This document shows, piece by piece, positions 1 to 8,167 of a stretch of 64,000 nucleotides of DNA. Both the position numbers and the translations under genes were made by a program. A model generated the notes under the pieces. It did no database searches and was not told the origin of the DNA. It saw only the letters and a list, made by a program, of their open reading frames with translations. Where the stretch lies: assembly GCF_000712035.1 (NCBI RefSeq), contig NZ_KL544008.1, forward strand, positions 29,694 through 93,693, written 5' to 3'. This stretch comes from Salinicoccus luteus DSM 17002 (GTDB lineage: Bacteria > Bacillota > Bacilli > Staphylococcales > Salinicoccaceae). Every line of letters starts with the position of its first letter. Position 1 is the first letter of the stretch.

Positions 1-273
<273 letters not shown>

Positions 274-473
274 TTAGTCATTATATATATGATAATAAAC
301 TTCCGGCCTGCTTGCAATATGGACACATCAATGATGAAACTTAATCTAACCATAATTTTTCTAAAAATTTGTGAGATTATTACATAATTCTCATTTTATT
401 TTAATGTTCACGCTGTATAGTACAGAGTGTAAATAAAGTTTATACATCAATCCATCCGAGTTATATGAAATAT

Positions 474-499
474 GTTTATAATGCAGATGAACTGGGTAT
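474..499 (+). promoter_or_regulatory. SigB-type promoter upstream of spx
   Basis: GTTTAT (474-479), a 14-base spacer, then GGGTAT (494-499) closely match the general-stress SigB consensus GTTTAA-N12-15-GGGWAW. The predicted start is near 505, about 38 bases before the spx ATG. The rest of the 286-base trpS-spx gap is AT-rich and shows no further element I can name. Confidence 0.6.
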
Positions 500-542
500 A
501 GACTATTGTTACAAATCTTTTTAAAATTGGAGTGTGAGTTGT

Positions 543-941
543 ATGGTAACACTTTTTACTTCTCCAAGCTGCACATCATGCCGTAAAGCGAAAGCATGGT
601 TACAAGAACATGAAATCCCTTATAATGAAAGAAATATATTCTCTGAACCACTCACATTGGACGAAGTGAAATCCATCCTCAGAATGACTGAAGATGGCAC
701 AGACGAAATTATTTCTACAAGATCCAAGACTTTCCAAAAACTGAATGTAGATATCGACAGTTTGCCGATGCAGGAACTCTACACATTGATCATGGAGAAC
801 CCGGGCCTTCTCAGAAGACCGATCATCATGGACGAAAAGCGTCTTCAGGTTGGCTACAACGAAGATGAAATCCGTCGTTTCCTGCCCCGCACAGTGAGAA
901 CTTTCCACCTGATGGAAGCCAAGCGTCTCGCTGAACTATAA
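543..941 (+). CDS. spx: Spx, ArsC-family redox regulator of RNA polymerase
   Basis: This 132-residue protein begins [20 protein letters not shown], nearly identical to staphylococcal Spx. Spx binds the alpha C-terminal domain of RNA polymerase and controls thiol-stress genes. The redox switch C10-x-x-C13 and the R-R-P-I-I stretch near residue 92 are present. I chose the ATG at 543 over an in-frame GTG at 534, because GGAG (529-532) sits 10 bases before it and the family starts MVTLF. Proteolysis by ClpXP with YjbH (9619-10410) is known in the family, so target and adaptor are both in this window. A hairpin terminator follows. Confidence 0.97.
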   Translation: MVTLFTSPSCTSCRKAKAWLQEHEIPYNERNIFSEPLTLDEVKSILRMTEDGTDEIISTRSKTFQKLNVDIDSLPMQELYTLIMENPGLLRRPIIMDEKRLQVGYNEDEIRRFLPRTVRTFHLMEAKRLAEL

Positions 942-981
942 GTGTATTTCCCCCAACAACTGATATAATACTTACGTTTGA

Positions 982-1017
982 AATGCCCGCAGATTACTTG
1001 ATGTCTGCGGGTATTTT
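982..1017 (+). terminator. Rho-independent terminator of spx
   Basis: AATGCCCGCAGA pairs with TCTGCGGGTATT across a 10-base loop, followed by TTTT. It separates spx from mecA. Confidence 0.8.
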
Positions 1018-1115
1018 GGCGTATAATGACATGACAATTCCAAAAGTGGTTTTACCTCATAAGAATAAGGTATAATATAAATAAGAATCATACTTGAAGG
1101 AGAGGAGTGAGAAGT

Positions 1116-1766
1116 ATGAGGATTGAAAGAATTGATGAGTCGACGATCAAATTTTTCATTACCTATCAGGACATCGAGAATCGCGGATTTGATAGAGAAG
1201 ACCTATGGATGAACCGTAAACGTGGCGAAGAGTTCTTCTGGTCCATTATGGACGAAGTCAACCACGAGCATGAAGAAGATTTCTCAATGGAAGGGCCGCT
1301 ATGGATCCAAGTACATGCCTATGACAAGGGGATTGAAGTGGTGGTTTCCAAATCTCAGGATGATAAACCATTCTCAACGGAGCAGACGCCTATGGATATG
1401 AATAATAATGATGTAGAACAGTTCCTCGAAAGCATTTCCGGAGACAAGGAAGAGATTGCACCCGTGACGAAAGAGCCGGTCATGGTGAAATTCAACGACT
1501 TCGAGGACCTCATAAAATACACCCATGAAGTGGAAGTCGATGAAACGCAGTATGAAGATCTGCTCATCGTCCACGAAGGCAGCTACTACTACCAGATCTT
1601 CTTCGACTATCGCATGGACTACATGGATATGGAGCGCATTGAAGCGAAGCTTCTCGAATACAGTTCTCCAGCAGAAGTGTCCAGCATGGTGGTCGAGGAG
1701 TACGGTGAAATCATCATGAGCATCAACGTGCGCGCTCGGGTAAGAAGATTTTTTAAAGAAAAATAA
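1116..1766 (+). CDS. mecA: MecA adaptor protein of ClpCP
   Basis: 216 residues starting MRIERIDESTIKFFITYQDI, typical of MecA. MecA has an N-terminal substrate-binding domain and a C-terminal ClpC-binding domain joined by an acidic linker, here roughly residues 85-125. In Bacillus MecA delivers ComK and other proteins to ClpCP; a comK gene lies at 49538-50062. The ATG at 1116 is preceded by AGGAGAGGAG (1098-1107). The gene is followed by a terminator-like hairpin that runs into the coiA ribosome binding site. Confidence 0.95.
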   Translation: MRIERIDESTIKFFITYQDIENRGFDREDLWMNRKRGEEFFWSIMDEVNHEHEEDFSMEGPLWIQVHAYDKGIEVVVSKSQDDKPFSTEQTPMDMNNNDVEQFLESISGDKEEIAPVTKEPVMVKFNDFEDLIKYTHEVEVDETQYEDLLIVHEGSYYYQIFFDYRMDYMDMERIEAKLLEYSSPAEVSSMVVEEYGEIIMSINVRARVRRFFKEK

Positions 1767-1789
1767 TTTACTTGAATAGAAAATAAATC

Positions 1790-1832
1790 AAAAACCCCCT
1801 TTTCTGCCATATATGGAAGAGGAGGTTTTTTT
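1790..1832 (+). terminator. mecA-coiA hairpin containing the coiA ribosome binding site
   Basis: AAAAACCCCCTTTTC (1790-1804) pairs with GAAGAGGAGGTTTTT with one mismatch and one wobble, and a T-run follows. It looks like a Rho-independent terminator, but GGAGG (1821-1825) in the 3' arm is the only plausible Shine-Dalgarno for the coiA ATG at 1833. The inner CCATATATGG can also fold on itself. Confidence 0.7.
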
Positions 1833-2765
1833 ATGTTCATGGCAAACGACATCGACGGTACAAGAATTACGGCGAGCACAGCACGGAAGGGGACGGAATA
1901 TTTCTGTCCAATATGCCGGGTACGTGTCATCTTAAAAGCGGGCAGTATAAAGACGGTCCATTTTTCACACCGCAGGATTGCCGACTGCCTCCATTCCCTG
2001 TACAAAAAGGAATCGCTCCTGCATCTCGAGGCAAAGTGCGATCTATATCAGGCATTGAGCAGCCGCCATAGGGTAGAGATGGAGTACCACCTTCCCGAAA
2101 TTGAACAGATTCCCGACCTGCTGATCGGCAGAAGGGCGCTCGAAATCCAGTATTCCGCCATTTCTCCGGCGCTCATCACCGAGCGGTCGAGTGGCTACCA
2201 TTCCCTCGGTATGGACGTCATCTGGCTCCTTGAAGAACGGGCCATCAAAAAGGCGGAAGGCTGCATCATCCCCACGCACTTCCAGCTCTCCACCCTCCAC
2301 AATACCGCGCTGTTCACATATTCGAACCATCACAGGCGACTGATGAAATGGACACTCCGTCATCATAGGGGCGACAACCGGTGGACTTTTCATACTTCGG
2401 AAATCAGTCCGCATGACCTGCTCGATTTCCATCCCCGGGAACCGGTCCAGCCGATTGTACTTGAACAGGGGGACATCAGGCGCATGGTCCAGCGGGAACG
2501 CCGGCAGAAGAACCGCCTGAATCCAACACTCACGTTCCTCTACCAGCTCTCCCTCGATACGGGGAATCTGCCACCGCACCTGTGCACGAGTGTCGAACCC
2601 GAGCGCTGGATACTGAACCCGCCGCTGGAATGGAAGCTGTATATCATGTATGGTCTGGAGAAGGGGACGTTCGACTGGCAGCAGTTCAGCGGCTTCATCC
2701 ATATGCGTGAAATACAGGCTGCACCTCCGAAAGAGGAGGTGCTGAGGGCACTTCTTGCCGCCTAA
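1833..2765 (+). CDS. coiA: Competence protein CoiA-like
   Basis: 310 residues matching the CoiA family, a competence-induced protein of Firmicutes that affects recombination of incoming DNA. A C-x-x-C pair (FCPIC, near residue 30) suggests a zinc site. The segment PDLLIGRRALEIQ, about residues 92-104, fits the PD-(D/E)xK nuclease-like core described for the family. The start at 1833 is 7 bases after GGAGG; an ATG two codons later is possible but further from the site. The RBS lies inside the preceding hairpin, so translation may be limited unless the stem is opened. Function is inferred from the family. Confidence 0.85.
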   Translation: MFMANDIDGTRITASTARKGTEYFCPICRVRVILKAGSIKTVHFSHRRIADCLHSLYKKESLLHLEAKCDLYQALSSRHRVEMEYHLPEIEQIPDLLIGRRALEIQYSAISPALITERSSGYHSLGMDVIWLLEERAIKKAEGCIIPTHFQLSTLHNTALFTYSNHHRRLMKWTLRHHRGDNRWTFHTSEISPHDLLDFHPREPVQPIVLEQGDIRRMVQRERRQKNRLNPTLTFLYQLSLDTGNLPPHLCTSVEPERWILNPPLEWKLYIMYGLEKGTFDWQQFSGFIHMREIQAAPPKEEVLRALLAA

Positions 2766-2857
2766 AAAATGTTATATATTTCACAACAAACTTCGGTACT
2801 TGAAATTTCTGACGAATATTGAGAAAATTATATCATCAGACAAATGGAGGGGTAATT

Positions 2858-4657
2858 ATGGCAAAAGTCATTACACGACAGGAACAGGAAGAGAAAAACA
2901 CTTGGAATCTTGAAACCATCTTCGAATCTGATGCAGCATTCGAGGAGAAATATAAAGAATTGGAAAGCCGCCTTGGGGAAGAGGAACGTTTCAGGGGGCA
3001 GATCGATTCACTGGAAGCACTCGCCGATGCGCTGGAGACGGAGCGGGAGCTGAGTGAGGAAATCGGCAAGATCTTCGTCTATGCACACTTGAAGCATGAC
3101 CAGGATACATCGGATGACACATACAGTGCACTGGAATCCAAGGCACGTACGCTCGTCGTCAAGTTCAACACCGCCTGGAGCTTCCTCGTGCCGGAAATCA
3201 TGAAGGTCGACGAGGAGACGCTGGAAGAATGGCGCAGGGATCCGCGCCTCAGCGATTTCGCCTTCGACCTTGAGAAGCTCAACAAAAAGCGCGCATATGT
3301 GCTGAGTGACAAGGAGGAGAAGCTGCTGGCGCAGGCAGGGGAGGTCATGTCGAACCCGACTTCCACATTCGGCATGTTCAACAATGCCGACCTCGAGTTC
3401 CCGGATGCGGTCGATTCCGAAGGCAATACGCATGCGCTGACCCAGGGGACGTATATCGACCTGCTCAAATCGGGCGACCGTGAATTGAGGAAATCGGCCT
3501 ACGAAAATCTGTACAGGACATATGGCGCCTACAAGAATACGCTCAGCCAGACGCTCCAGGGCGTCGTCAGCACGCACGTCTTCCAGGCCCAGGCGCGCGG
3601 CTATGATTCCGCAAGGCATCAGGCGCTCTCCAACAACTTCATCCCGGAAGAAGTCTATGACAACCTTGTGGAGACGGTGAATGACCACCTGCACCTGATG
3701 CACCGTTATACCGAGCTCCGCAGGCAGATGCTCGGCCTCGACAAGCTCAAGATGTATGACGTCTATACACCGATGGTCAAGGATGTCGATTTCGAGATGA
3801 GCTATGAGGAGGCGAAGGAATGGATGCTCGCTTCACTCGAACCGATGGGCGAAACGTACGTGAACATCATCAAGGAAGGGCTCGAGAACCGCTGGGTCGA
3901 TGTGTATGAAAATAAAGGCAAGCGCAGCGGCGCCTATTCCTCAGGCACATACGGCACGAACCCGTTCATCCTCATGAACTGGCAGGATAACGTAAACAAC
4001 CTGTTTACGCTGACCCATGAATTCGGACACAGCGTCCACAGCTACTACAGCAGACAGAACCAGCCATCCAACACATCCGGCTACTCCATCTTCGTCGCAG
4101 AGGTCGCCAGCAATTTCAACGAAGCCCTGCTTGCCGACTACATGTTCAAAAATCTTGAAGATACGAAGAAGAAGCTCTATCTGCTGAATGAACAGCTCGA
4201 AGGGTTCAGGGGCTCCGTCTTCAGACAGACGATGTTCGCCGAATTCGAGCACAAGATCCACTCCATGAAGGAGGCGGGGGAACCGCTCACGGCCGGGAAA
4301 TTGAATGAAGTGTATGGGGTACTCAACCGCAAATACTTTGGTGATGCGGTCGATTATGATGACCATATCGAAGTCGAATGGGCACGCATCCCTCACTTCT
4401 ACATGAACTATTATGTATACCAGTATTCCACCGGCTATGCTGCAGCTGCGAGCCTGTCCAAACAGGTGCTCGAGGAAGGCGGGGCGACGGCGGAGCGCTA
4501 CATCAACGAATTCCTGAAGAAGGGCTCCTCGGACTATCCGATCAATGTGCTGAAAAACGCTGGTGTCGACATGACGACGTCGGAACCGATCGAGAATGCC
4601 ATGAAGGTATTCGAAGCACAGCTCGACCAGTTCGAGGCATTGCTTGAAGAAGTATAG
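2858..4657 (+). CDS. pepF: Oligoendopeptidase F (M3 metallopeptidase)
   Basis: 599 residues from MAKVITRQEQ. The M3-family zinc motif H-E-F-G-H is at residues 387-391, followed by S-V-H-S-Y-Y, the usual PepF context. The enzyme cleaves short cytosolic oligopeptides. The ATG at 2858 has GGAGGGG just upstream; an upstream in-frame start at 2819 lacks one. The length is normal for the family. The gene stands alone with its own strong terminator, and the RsaE sRNA follows as in Staphylococcus. Confidence 0.95.
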   Translation: MAKVITRQEQEEKNTWNLETIFESDAAFEEKYKELESRLGEEERFRGQIDSLEALADALETERELSEEIGKIFVYAHLKHDQDTSDDTYSALESKARTLVVKFNTAWSFLVPEIMKVDEETLEEWRRDPRLSDFAFDLEKLNKKRAYVLSDKEEKLLAQAGEVMSNPTSTFGMFNNADLEFPDAVDSEGNTHALTQGTYIDLLKSGDRELRKSAYENLYRTYGAYKNTLSQTLQGVVSTHVFQAQARGYDSARHQALSNNFIPEEVYDNLVETVNDHLHLMHRYTELRRQMLGLDKLKMYDVYTPMVKDVDFEMSYEEAKEWMLASLEPMGETYVNIIKEGLENRWVDVYENKGKRSGAYSSGTYGTNPFILMNWQDNVNNLFTLTHEFGHSVHSYYSRQNQPSNTSGYSIFVAEVASNFNEALLADYMFKNLEDTKKKLYLLNEQLEGFRGSVFRQTMFAEFEHKIHSMKEAGEPLTAGKLNEVYGVLNRKYFGDAVDYDDHIEVEWARIPHFYMNYYVYQYSTGYAAAASLSKQVLEEGGATAERYINEFLKKGSSDYPINVLKNAGVDMTTSEPIENAMKVFEAQLDQFEALLEEV

Positions 4658-4664
4658 GTCTTGG

Positions 4665-4713
4665 AACACCCCTCCGGTCTTTGATTTTCCAAAGATCGGA
4701 GGGGTGTTGGTTT
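4665..4713 (+). terminator. Terminator of pepF
   Basis: AACACCCCTCCGGTCTTTG (4665-4683) pairs almost perfectly with its complement ending at 4708, with a short loop and a weak T-tract. Confidence 0.85.
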
Positions 4714-4806
4714 AATGGATGAACTATACATGTACTTTTTTTATATACAAGATATATAATGAATGCGTTTTCATTATGTCCATATTGTGAAAATCCATTC
4801 AAAATG

Positions 4807-4835
4807 TTGTCCAAAGCCTTAAACCATGGTATATT
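4807..4835 (+). promoter_or_regulatory. Promoter of the RsaE/RoxS sRNA
   Basis: TTGTCC (4807-4812), a 17-base spacer and TATATT (4830-4835) form a good SigA promoter with a start near 4842. Just upstream, 4787-4806 reads TTGTGAA-N6-TTCAAAA. It resembles a Rex/Fnr-type inverted repeat, but its spacer is two bases longer than the Rex consensus. Confidence 0.7.
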
Positions 4836-4841
4836 TTAGAC

Positions 4842-4945
4842 ATGAAATTTTTATCACTGAAACATACCCCTTTGTTATAACAGTGAAAAATTTCTCCCAT
4901 CCCCTTTGTTTGAGCAGCACACTATAGAAGGTGTGCTGCTTTTTT
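4842..4945 (+). ncRNA. rsaE: RsaE / RoxS small RNA
   Basis: About 104 nt with the hallmarks of RsaE (Staphylococcus) and RoxS (Bacillus). It has two C-rich seed regions, each reading ACCCCTTTGTT or TCCCCTTTGTTT (about 4864 and 4900), an internal stretch CAGTGAAAAATTTCTCCCAT, and a GCAGCACAC/GTGTGCTGC terminator with a T-run. The location directly after pepF also matches S. aureus. RsaE/RoxS pairs with ribosome binding sites of central-metabolism mRNAs and is induced by NO or redox stress in known species. The 5' end is estimated from the promoter. Confidence 0.92.
4912..4945 (+). terminator. Intrinsic terminator of RsaE
   Basis: AGCAGCACAC, an 8-base loop, then GTGTGCTGCT and TTTTTT: the 3' stem-loop of the sRNA. 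Confidence 0.9.
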
Positions 4946-4977
4946 ATTTGTTTTAGTTTAATCTACATACATTTATG

Positions 4978-5013
4978 GCGCGGTGATCCTGGTTGGATCG
5001 CCGCGCTTTTTTT
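4978..5013 (+). terminator. Second strong terminator between RsaE and the oxidase operon
   Basis: GCGCGGTGATCC (4978-4989) pairs with GGATCGCCGCGC (4995-5006), with a 5-base loop and a T7 tail. No gene lies between it and the RsaE terminator. It may be a backup insulator, or end a short transcript I cannot define. Confidence 0.75.
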
Positions 5014-5126
5014 GTGCCATGCACCCGAAATGCATTCCGTCCGGCATGCGGGAGGGGCATACGCCGCCTCCAGACCCCCTGATTTCCCCATTAATCATCC
5101 ATTGTCACAAATTCGACTTGACCGAC

Positions 5127-5142
5127 CGTGATATGCATCACG
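5127..5142 (+). promoter_or_regulatory. CRP/FNR-type operator of the ba3 oxidase operon
   Basis: CGTGATATGCATCACG is a perfect 16-base palindrome of the CGTGA-N6-TCACG form recognised by CRP-like proteins. Its centre (5134.5) is about 41.5 bases upstream of the start predicted from TATAAT at 5164-5169, the class II activator position. No good -35 box is present, as expected for an activator-dependent promoter. Confidence 0.6.
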
Positions 5143-5163
5143 TTAAAAGATGCATTTAAAATA

Positions 5164-5169
5164 TATAAT
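5164..5169 (+). promoter_or_regulatory. -10 box of the oxidase operon
   Basis: A perfect TATAAT lies 55 bases before the first gene. The matching -35 position (about 5141-5146) is poor, consistent with activation from the palindrome at 5127-5142. Confidence 0.5.
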
Positions 5170-5223
5170 TAAATCAAGATAAATCTACGGGATCAACCTA
5201 TAAAGGAGAAAGGGGAGAGCGGC

Positions 5224-5388
5224 ATGAAACGGAAATACACAAAACCGCCCTACACTACAGTATATGAACCTTCAGAAGAGGAATTGGATTCTTTGAAGGG
5301 GACATTGTTTTCCACAGTCGTCTTTGTGGGCGGCACGATCATTTTATTCATACTGTTGCTATTGATGTTCTACATGATGAGATTCTAG
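5224..5388 (+). CDS. Cytochrome c oxidase subunit IIa-like small membrane protein
   Basis: A 54-codon gene, MKRKYTKPPYTTVYEPSEEE and onward. It has a short charged N-terminus and one transmembrane helix from about residue 31 to 52, ending MMRF. An AAAGGAGAAAGGGGAGAG site precedes the ATG. It lies 16 bases before the subunit II gene. In ba3-type oxidases (Thermus) subunit IIa is a single-helix protein that supplies the helix missing from the short subunit II. Size, topology and position fit that role; the assignment is mainly by context. Confidence 0.75.
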   Translation: MKRKYTKPPYTTVYEPSEEELDSLKGTLFSTVVFVGGTIILFILLLLMFYMMRF

Positions 5389-5404
5389 ATGGGAGAGGCA
5401 GAAA

Positions 5405-5875
5405 ATGAAAATGCATAGATTTGAAGAGATATGGCTTATATTCGGAGTGGCTGTCCTGGTCATTTCGATGGCGATTACAGGCTACCAGGCATTTGCGCAG
5501 GGAATGGGTCCTCCAAGCCACAAGGAGACGATCGACCCGACCCAGGTGGAAAACACGGCACCATTCGACAACCCGGGCGTCTATCAGACGGGGGAGAATG
5601 AATATGAAGTGGTGATGACGCTTCAGGCTTTCAGTTTTGAACCCAGCGAAATCACCGTACCGAAAGGCGCGGAAGTGACGTTCATCATGACATCGAAGGA
5701 TGTCATCCATGGCGTCAATGCACCGCATACGAATCTGAACACGATGGTTGTACCGGGACAGGTCCAGCGCATCACACAGACTTTCAACGAATCAGAGGAA
5801 TTTCTTCTGATTTGCAACGAATACTGCGGAACCGGGCATCAGATGATGTCTGCGACCATAACGGTGGAGGAATAG
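5405..5875 (+). CDS. cbaB: ba3-type cytochrome c oxidase subunit II
   Basis: 156 residues with one N-terminal transmembrane helix (about 9-31) and an external cupredoxin domain. All CuA ligands are visible: H102, C137, C141, H145 and M148, with the intervening E139 backbone position. CuA accepts electrons from cytochrome c and passes them to heme b in subunit I. The single-helix form is typical of ba3 oxidases, in contrast to two-helix aa3 subunit II. It starts 16 bases after the IIa gene, and its last codons carry the GGAGG site for subunit I. Confidence 0.92.
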   Translation: MKMHRFEEIWLIFGVAVLVISMAITGYQAFAQGMGPPSHKETIDPTQVENTAPFDNPGVYQTGENEYEVVMTLQAFSFEPSEITVPKGAEVTFIMTSKDVIHGVNAPHTNLNTMVVPGQVQRITQTFNESEEFLLICNEYCGTGHQMMSATITVEE

Positions 5876-5878
5876 ACT

Positions 5879-7522
5879 ATGGCAAATACAATGCAGTCAC
5901 ATATGAAGAAGAACACCCTGCCACTGGTACACTTCTTTCTCGCATTCATCATGCTCCTCATTGGGGGCACACTCGGACTGCTGCAGGGCTTGAACCGGGG
6001 TGGCGTATTCGAACTCCCTGCAAGCTTCAACTACTACGAGGTACTTACGCTTCACGGCATCCTGCTGATCCTGGCATTCACGACGCTTTTCACGAACGGC
6101 TATATGTATGCGGCAGTGCGGCATACGCTCGGTGAACTGTCGAAGACGGTGAAGATCCTCGCCTGGTCAAGCCTTGCGAGCTTCCTGATCGGTTCGGTAC
6201 TCGTCGTATGGATGGTCCTCGCCGGTGAAGCGACCGTCATGTATACATTCTATCCACCGATGCAGGCGTCACCATGGTTCTATATCGGCCTCGTGTTCGT
6301 CGTACTGTGCATCTGGCTTGCCGGACTCGGCATCTTCATCAGCGCCTTCCAGTGGAAGCGCAGGAATAGGGGGCAGCACCTTCCGATACTCGCCTTCTTC
6401 GCAGTCGGCATCTACACGCTCGTCATATTCGGCAGCATCGGCGTGACCGTCGAAGTGCTCATGCTCATCCCTTGGGCATTCGGCTGGACGGAGACCATCA
6501 ACGTCATGCTCAGCCGTACACTGTTCTGGAGCTTCGGCCATACACTGGTCAATGTCTGGTACCTGGTTGCGATATCCGTATGGTACACGATTCTGCCGAA
6601 GATCATCGGCGGGCGCATCTTCAGTGACACACTCGCAAGGCTCGTCGTCATCCTGATCGTCATCCTGAATGTGCCCGGTGGCTTCCACCACCAGATCGTC
6701 GACCCGGCTTTCTCCGAGGGACTCAAGTTCATGCACGTATTCATGAGCCTGTCCATCGCATTCCCTTCCCTGATGACGGCATTCGCCATGTTCGCGGTGC
6801 TCGAGCGGACGGGACGCAAACGCGGCGGCCGCGGCCTCCTCGGATGGCTATGGGTACTGCCATGGGGTGACGTACGCTTCCTCACCATCATGATTGCGAT
6901 GATTTCCTTCATCATCGGCGGTGCCGGCGGCATCGCCCAGACAAATAATCAGCTGAACCAGGTCGTGCACAACTCGCTGTGGGTTGTCGGACACTTCCAC
7001 ATCACCGTGGGCGTCACGGTTGTAATGACATTCTTCGGACTTGTCTACTGGCTCATCCCGCACCTCTCAGGCCGCGTAATGACACCATTCATCCACCATC
7101 TCGGCATGTTCCAGACAGCGGTCTGGACAATCGGCATGGCACTGATGGCGCTCTCCATGCACGCAGCCGGCCTGTTCGGCGCCCCAAGGCGTACTTCCTA
7201 TACGACATATGGGGACAGCGCCACGGCACTCGGCTGGGAGCCGTACCTGTCCTTCCTGGCAACAGGCGGCACGCTGCTGTTCTTCGGTGTCATCCTCATC
7301 GTCTACATCGTCGCCCACCTGATGTTCTTTGCACCAAAAGGGGACACGCCGTTCATGGATTCACGTGTTGAGGACAATGCCCATCCGACACCGAAATGGA
7401 CCGAGAACTGGGGGCTGTGGGTGATCGTTGCCATCCTCATCATCTCGATGGGATACGTCGTGCCCCTTGTCGACCTGATAGAAAATGCACCACCGGGATC
7501 ACCGCCGCACAGAACCTGGTAA
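5879..7522 (+). CDS. cbaA: ba3-type cytochrome c oxidase subunit I
   Basis: 547 residues of a multi-helix heme-copper oxidase subunit. Early histidine in LTLHGILLI (heme ligand), WSFGHTLVNVWY (CuB ligand region), GGFHHQIVDP (the paired CuB histidines) and GHFHITVGV (heme-ligand region) are all present. Subunit I reduces O2 to water at the heme-CuB site and pumps protons. ba3-type enzymes generally have high oxygen affinity. It begins 3 bases after the subunit II stop, in an operon with subunit IIa, Sco and an unknown membrane protein. A Crp/Fnr regulator gene converges on the operon end. Confidence 0.95.
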   Translation: MANTMQSHMKKNTLPLVHFFLAFIMLLIGGTLGLLQGLNRGGVFELPASFNYYEVLTLHGILLILAFTTLFTNGYMYAAVRHTLGELSKTVKILAWSSLASFLIGSVLVVWMVLAGEATVMYTFYPPMQASPWFYIGLVFVVLCIWLAGLGIFISAFQWKRRNRGQHLPILAFFAVGIYTLVIFGSIGVTVEVLMLIPWAFGWTETINVMLSRTLFWSFGHTLVNVWYLVAISVWYTILPKIIGGRIFSDTLARLVVILIVILNVPGGFHHQIVDPAFSEGLKFMHVFMSLSIAFPSLMTAFAMFAVLERTGRKRGGRGLLGWLWVLPWGDVRFLTIMIAMISFIIGGAGGIAQTNNQLNQVVHNSLWVVGHFHITVGVTVVMTFFGLVYWLIPHLSGRVMTPFIHHLGMFQTAVWTIGMALMALSMHAAGLFGAPRRTSYTTYGDSATALGWEPYLSFLATGGTLLFFGVILIVYIVAHLMFFAPKGDTPFMDSRVEDNAHPTPKWTENWGLWVIVAILIISMGYVVPLVDLIENAPPGSPPHRTW

Positions 7523-7546
7523 TCAATAAGAAAGGAGGCCAACCGC

Positions 7547-8167
7547 ATGAAGAAGGATATTATTTCCATCATAGTCATCCTGCTGCTGGGAGGCCTTCTG
7601 TTCTACATTTCCACAGACGGCTTCCGGATCTATACGATTGAAGCGGAGCGCATCGAATCCCTGAAAAGTGAAAAGCCCGAGTTCCCGGATGTGGACGTCG
7701 TCGACAATACCGGCCGCGCGTATCCATTCGATGAATTCCAGGGCAAATACATCCTCATGACATTCATCTATACATCATGCGAAACTGCCTGTCCGATGAT
7801 GGAGGCGAACATGAAGGCGGTATATGACACATTCGATGCATCGGCCTACGGCGATGACCTTGTATTCCTCAGCACGTCGTTCGATACCGAACGCGATACG
7901 GTGGAAGTGCTGGACCGCTATGCGGACTACTTCGATGCAGACGGGGAAACGTGGCGCATGCTGAGGGTGCCGGAGGCCCGGGACCTGGACACGGTGCTCG
8001 ATACGTATGGGGTCACCGTCATTCCTGAGGGGGATGCCGATTATCAGCACAACACATCATTCTATCTGATCGGTCCTGATGGCAGCCTCGTCGAGGTGCT
8101 CGACTACCGGGATATCGATGGGGCCGTCCAGGCGCTCGATAGGCACGTAGGGGAGGGCACGTCATGA
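7547..8167 (+). CDS. Sco/SenC copper chaperone
   Basis: 206 residues: an N-terminal membrane anchor (about 5-23) and a thioredoxin-fold Sco domain. The copper ligands are the C78-x3-C82 pair in the SCETACP motif and a histidine in the YQHNTSFYL segment near residue 167. Sco proteins deliver copper to the CuA centre of subunit II or reduce its cysteines, on the outer membrane face. AAAGGAGG precedes the ATG. Its stop overlaps the next start (ATGA at 8164-8167), so the two are translationally coupled. Confidence 0.92.
   Translation: MKKDIISIIVILLLGGLLFYISTDGFRIYTIEAERIESLKSEKPEFPDVDVVDNTGRAYPFDEFQGKYILMTFIYTSCETACPMMEANMKAVYDTFDASAYGDDLVFLSTSFDTERDTVEVLDRYADYFDADGETWRMLRVPEARDLDTVLDTYGVTVIPEGDADYQHNTSFYLIGPDGSLVEVLDYRDIDGAVQALDRHVGEGTS

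Noticed and set aside
4787..4806. Canonical Rex operator at RsaE
   Set aside because: TTGTGAA and TTCAAAA are spaced by 6 bases instead of 4, and the second arm is imperfect. Kept only as a weak resemblance.
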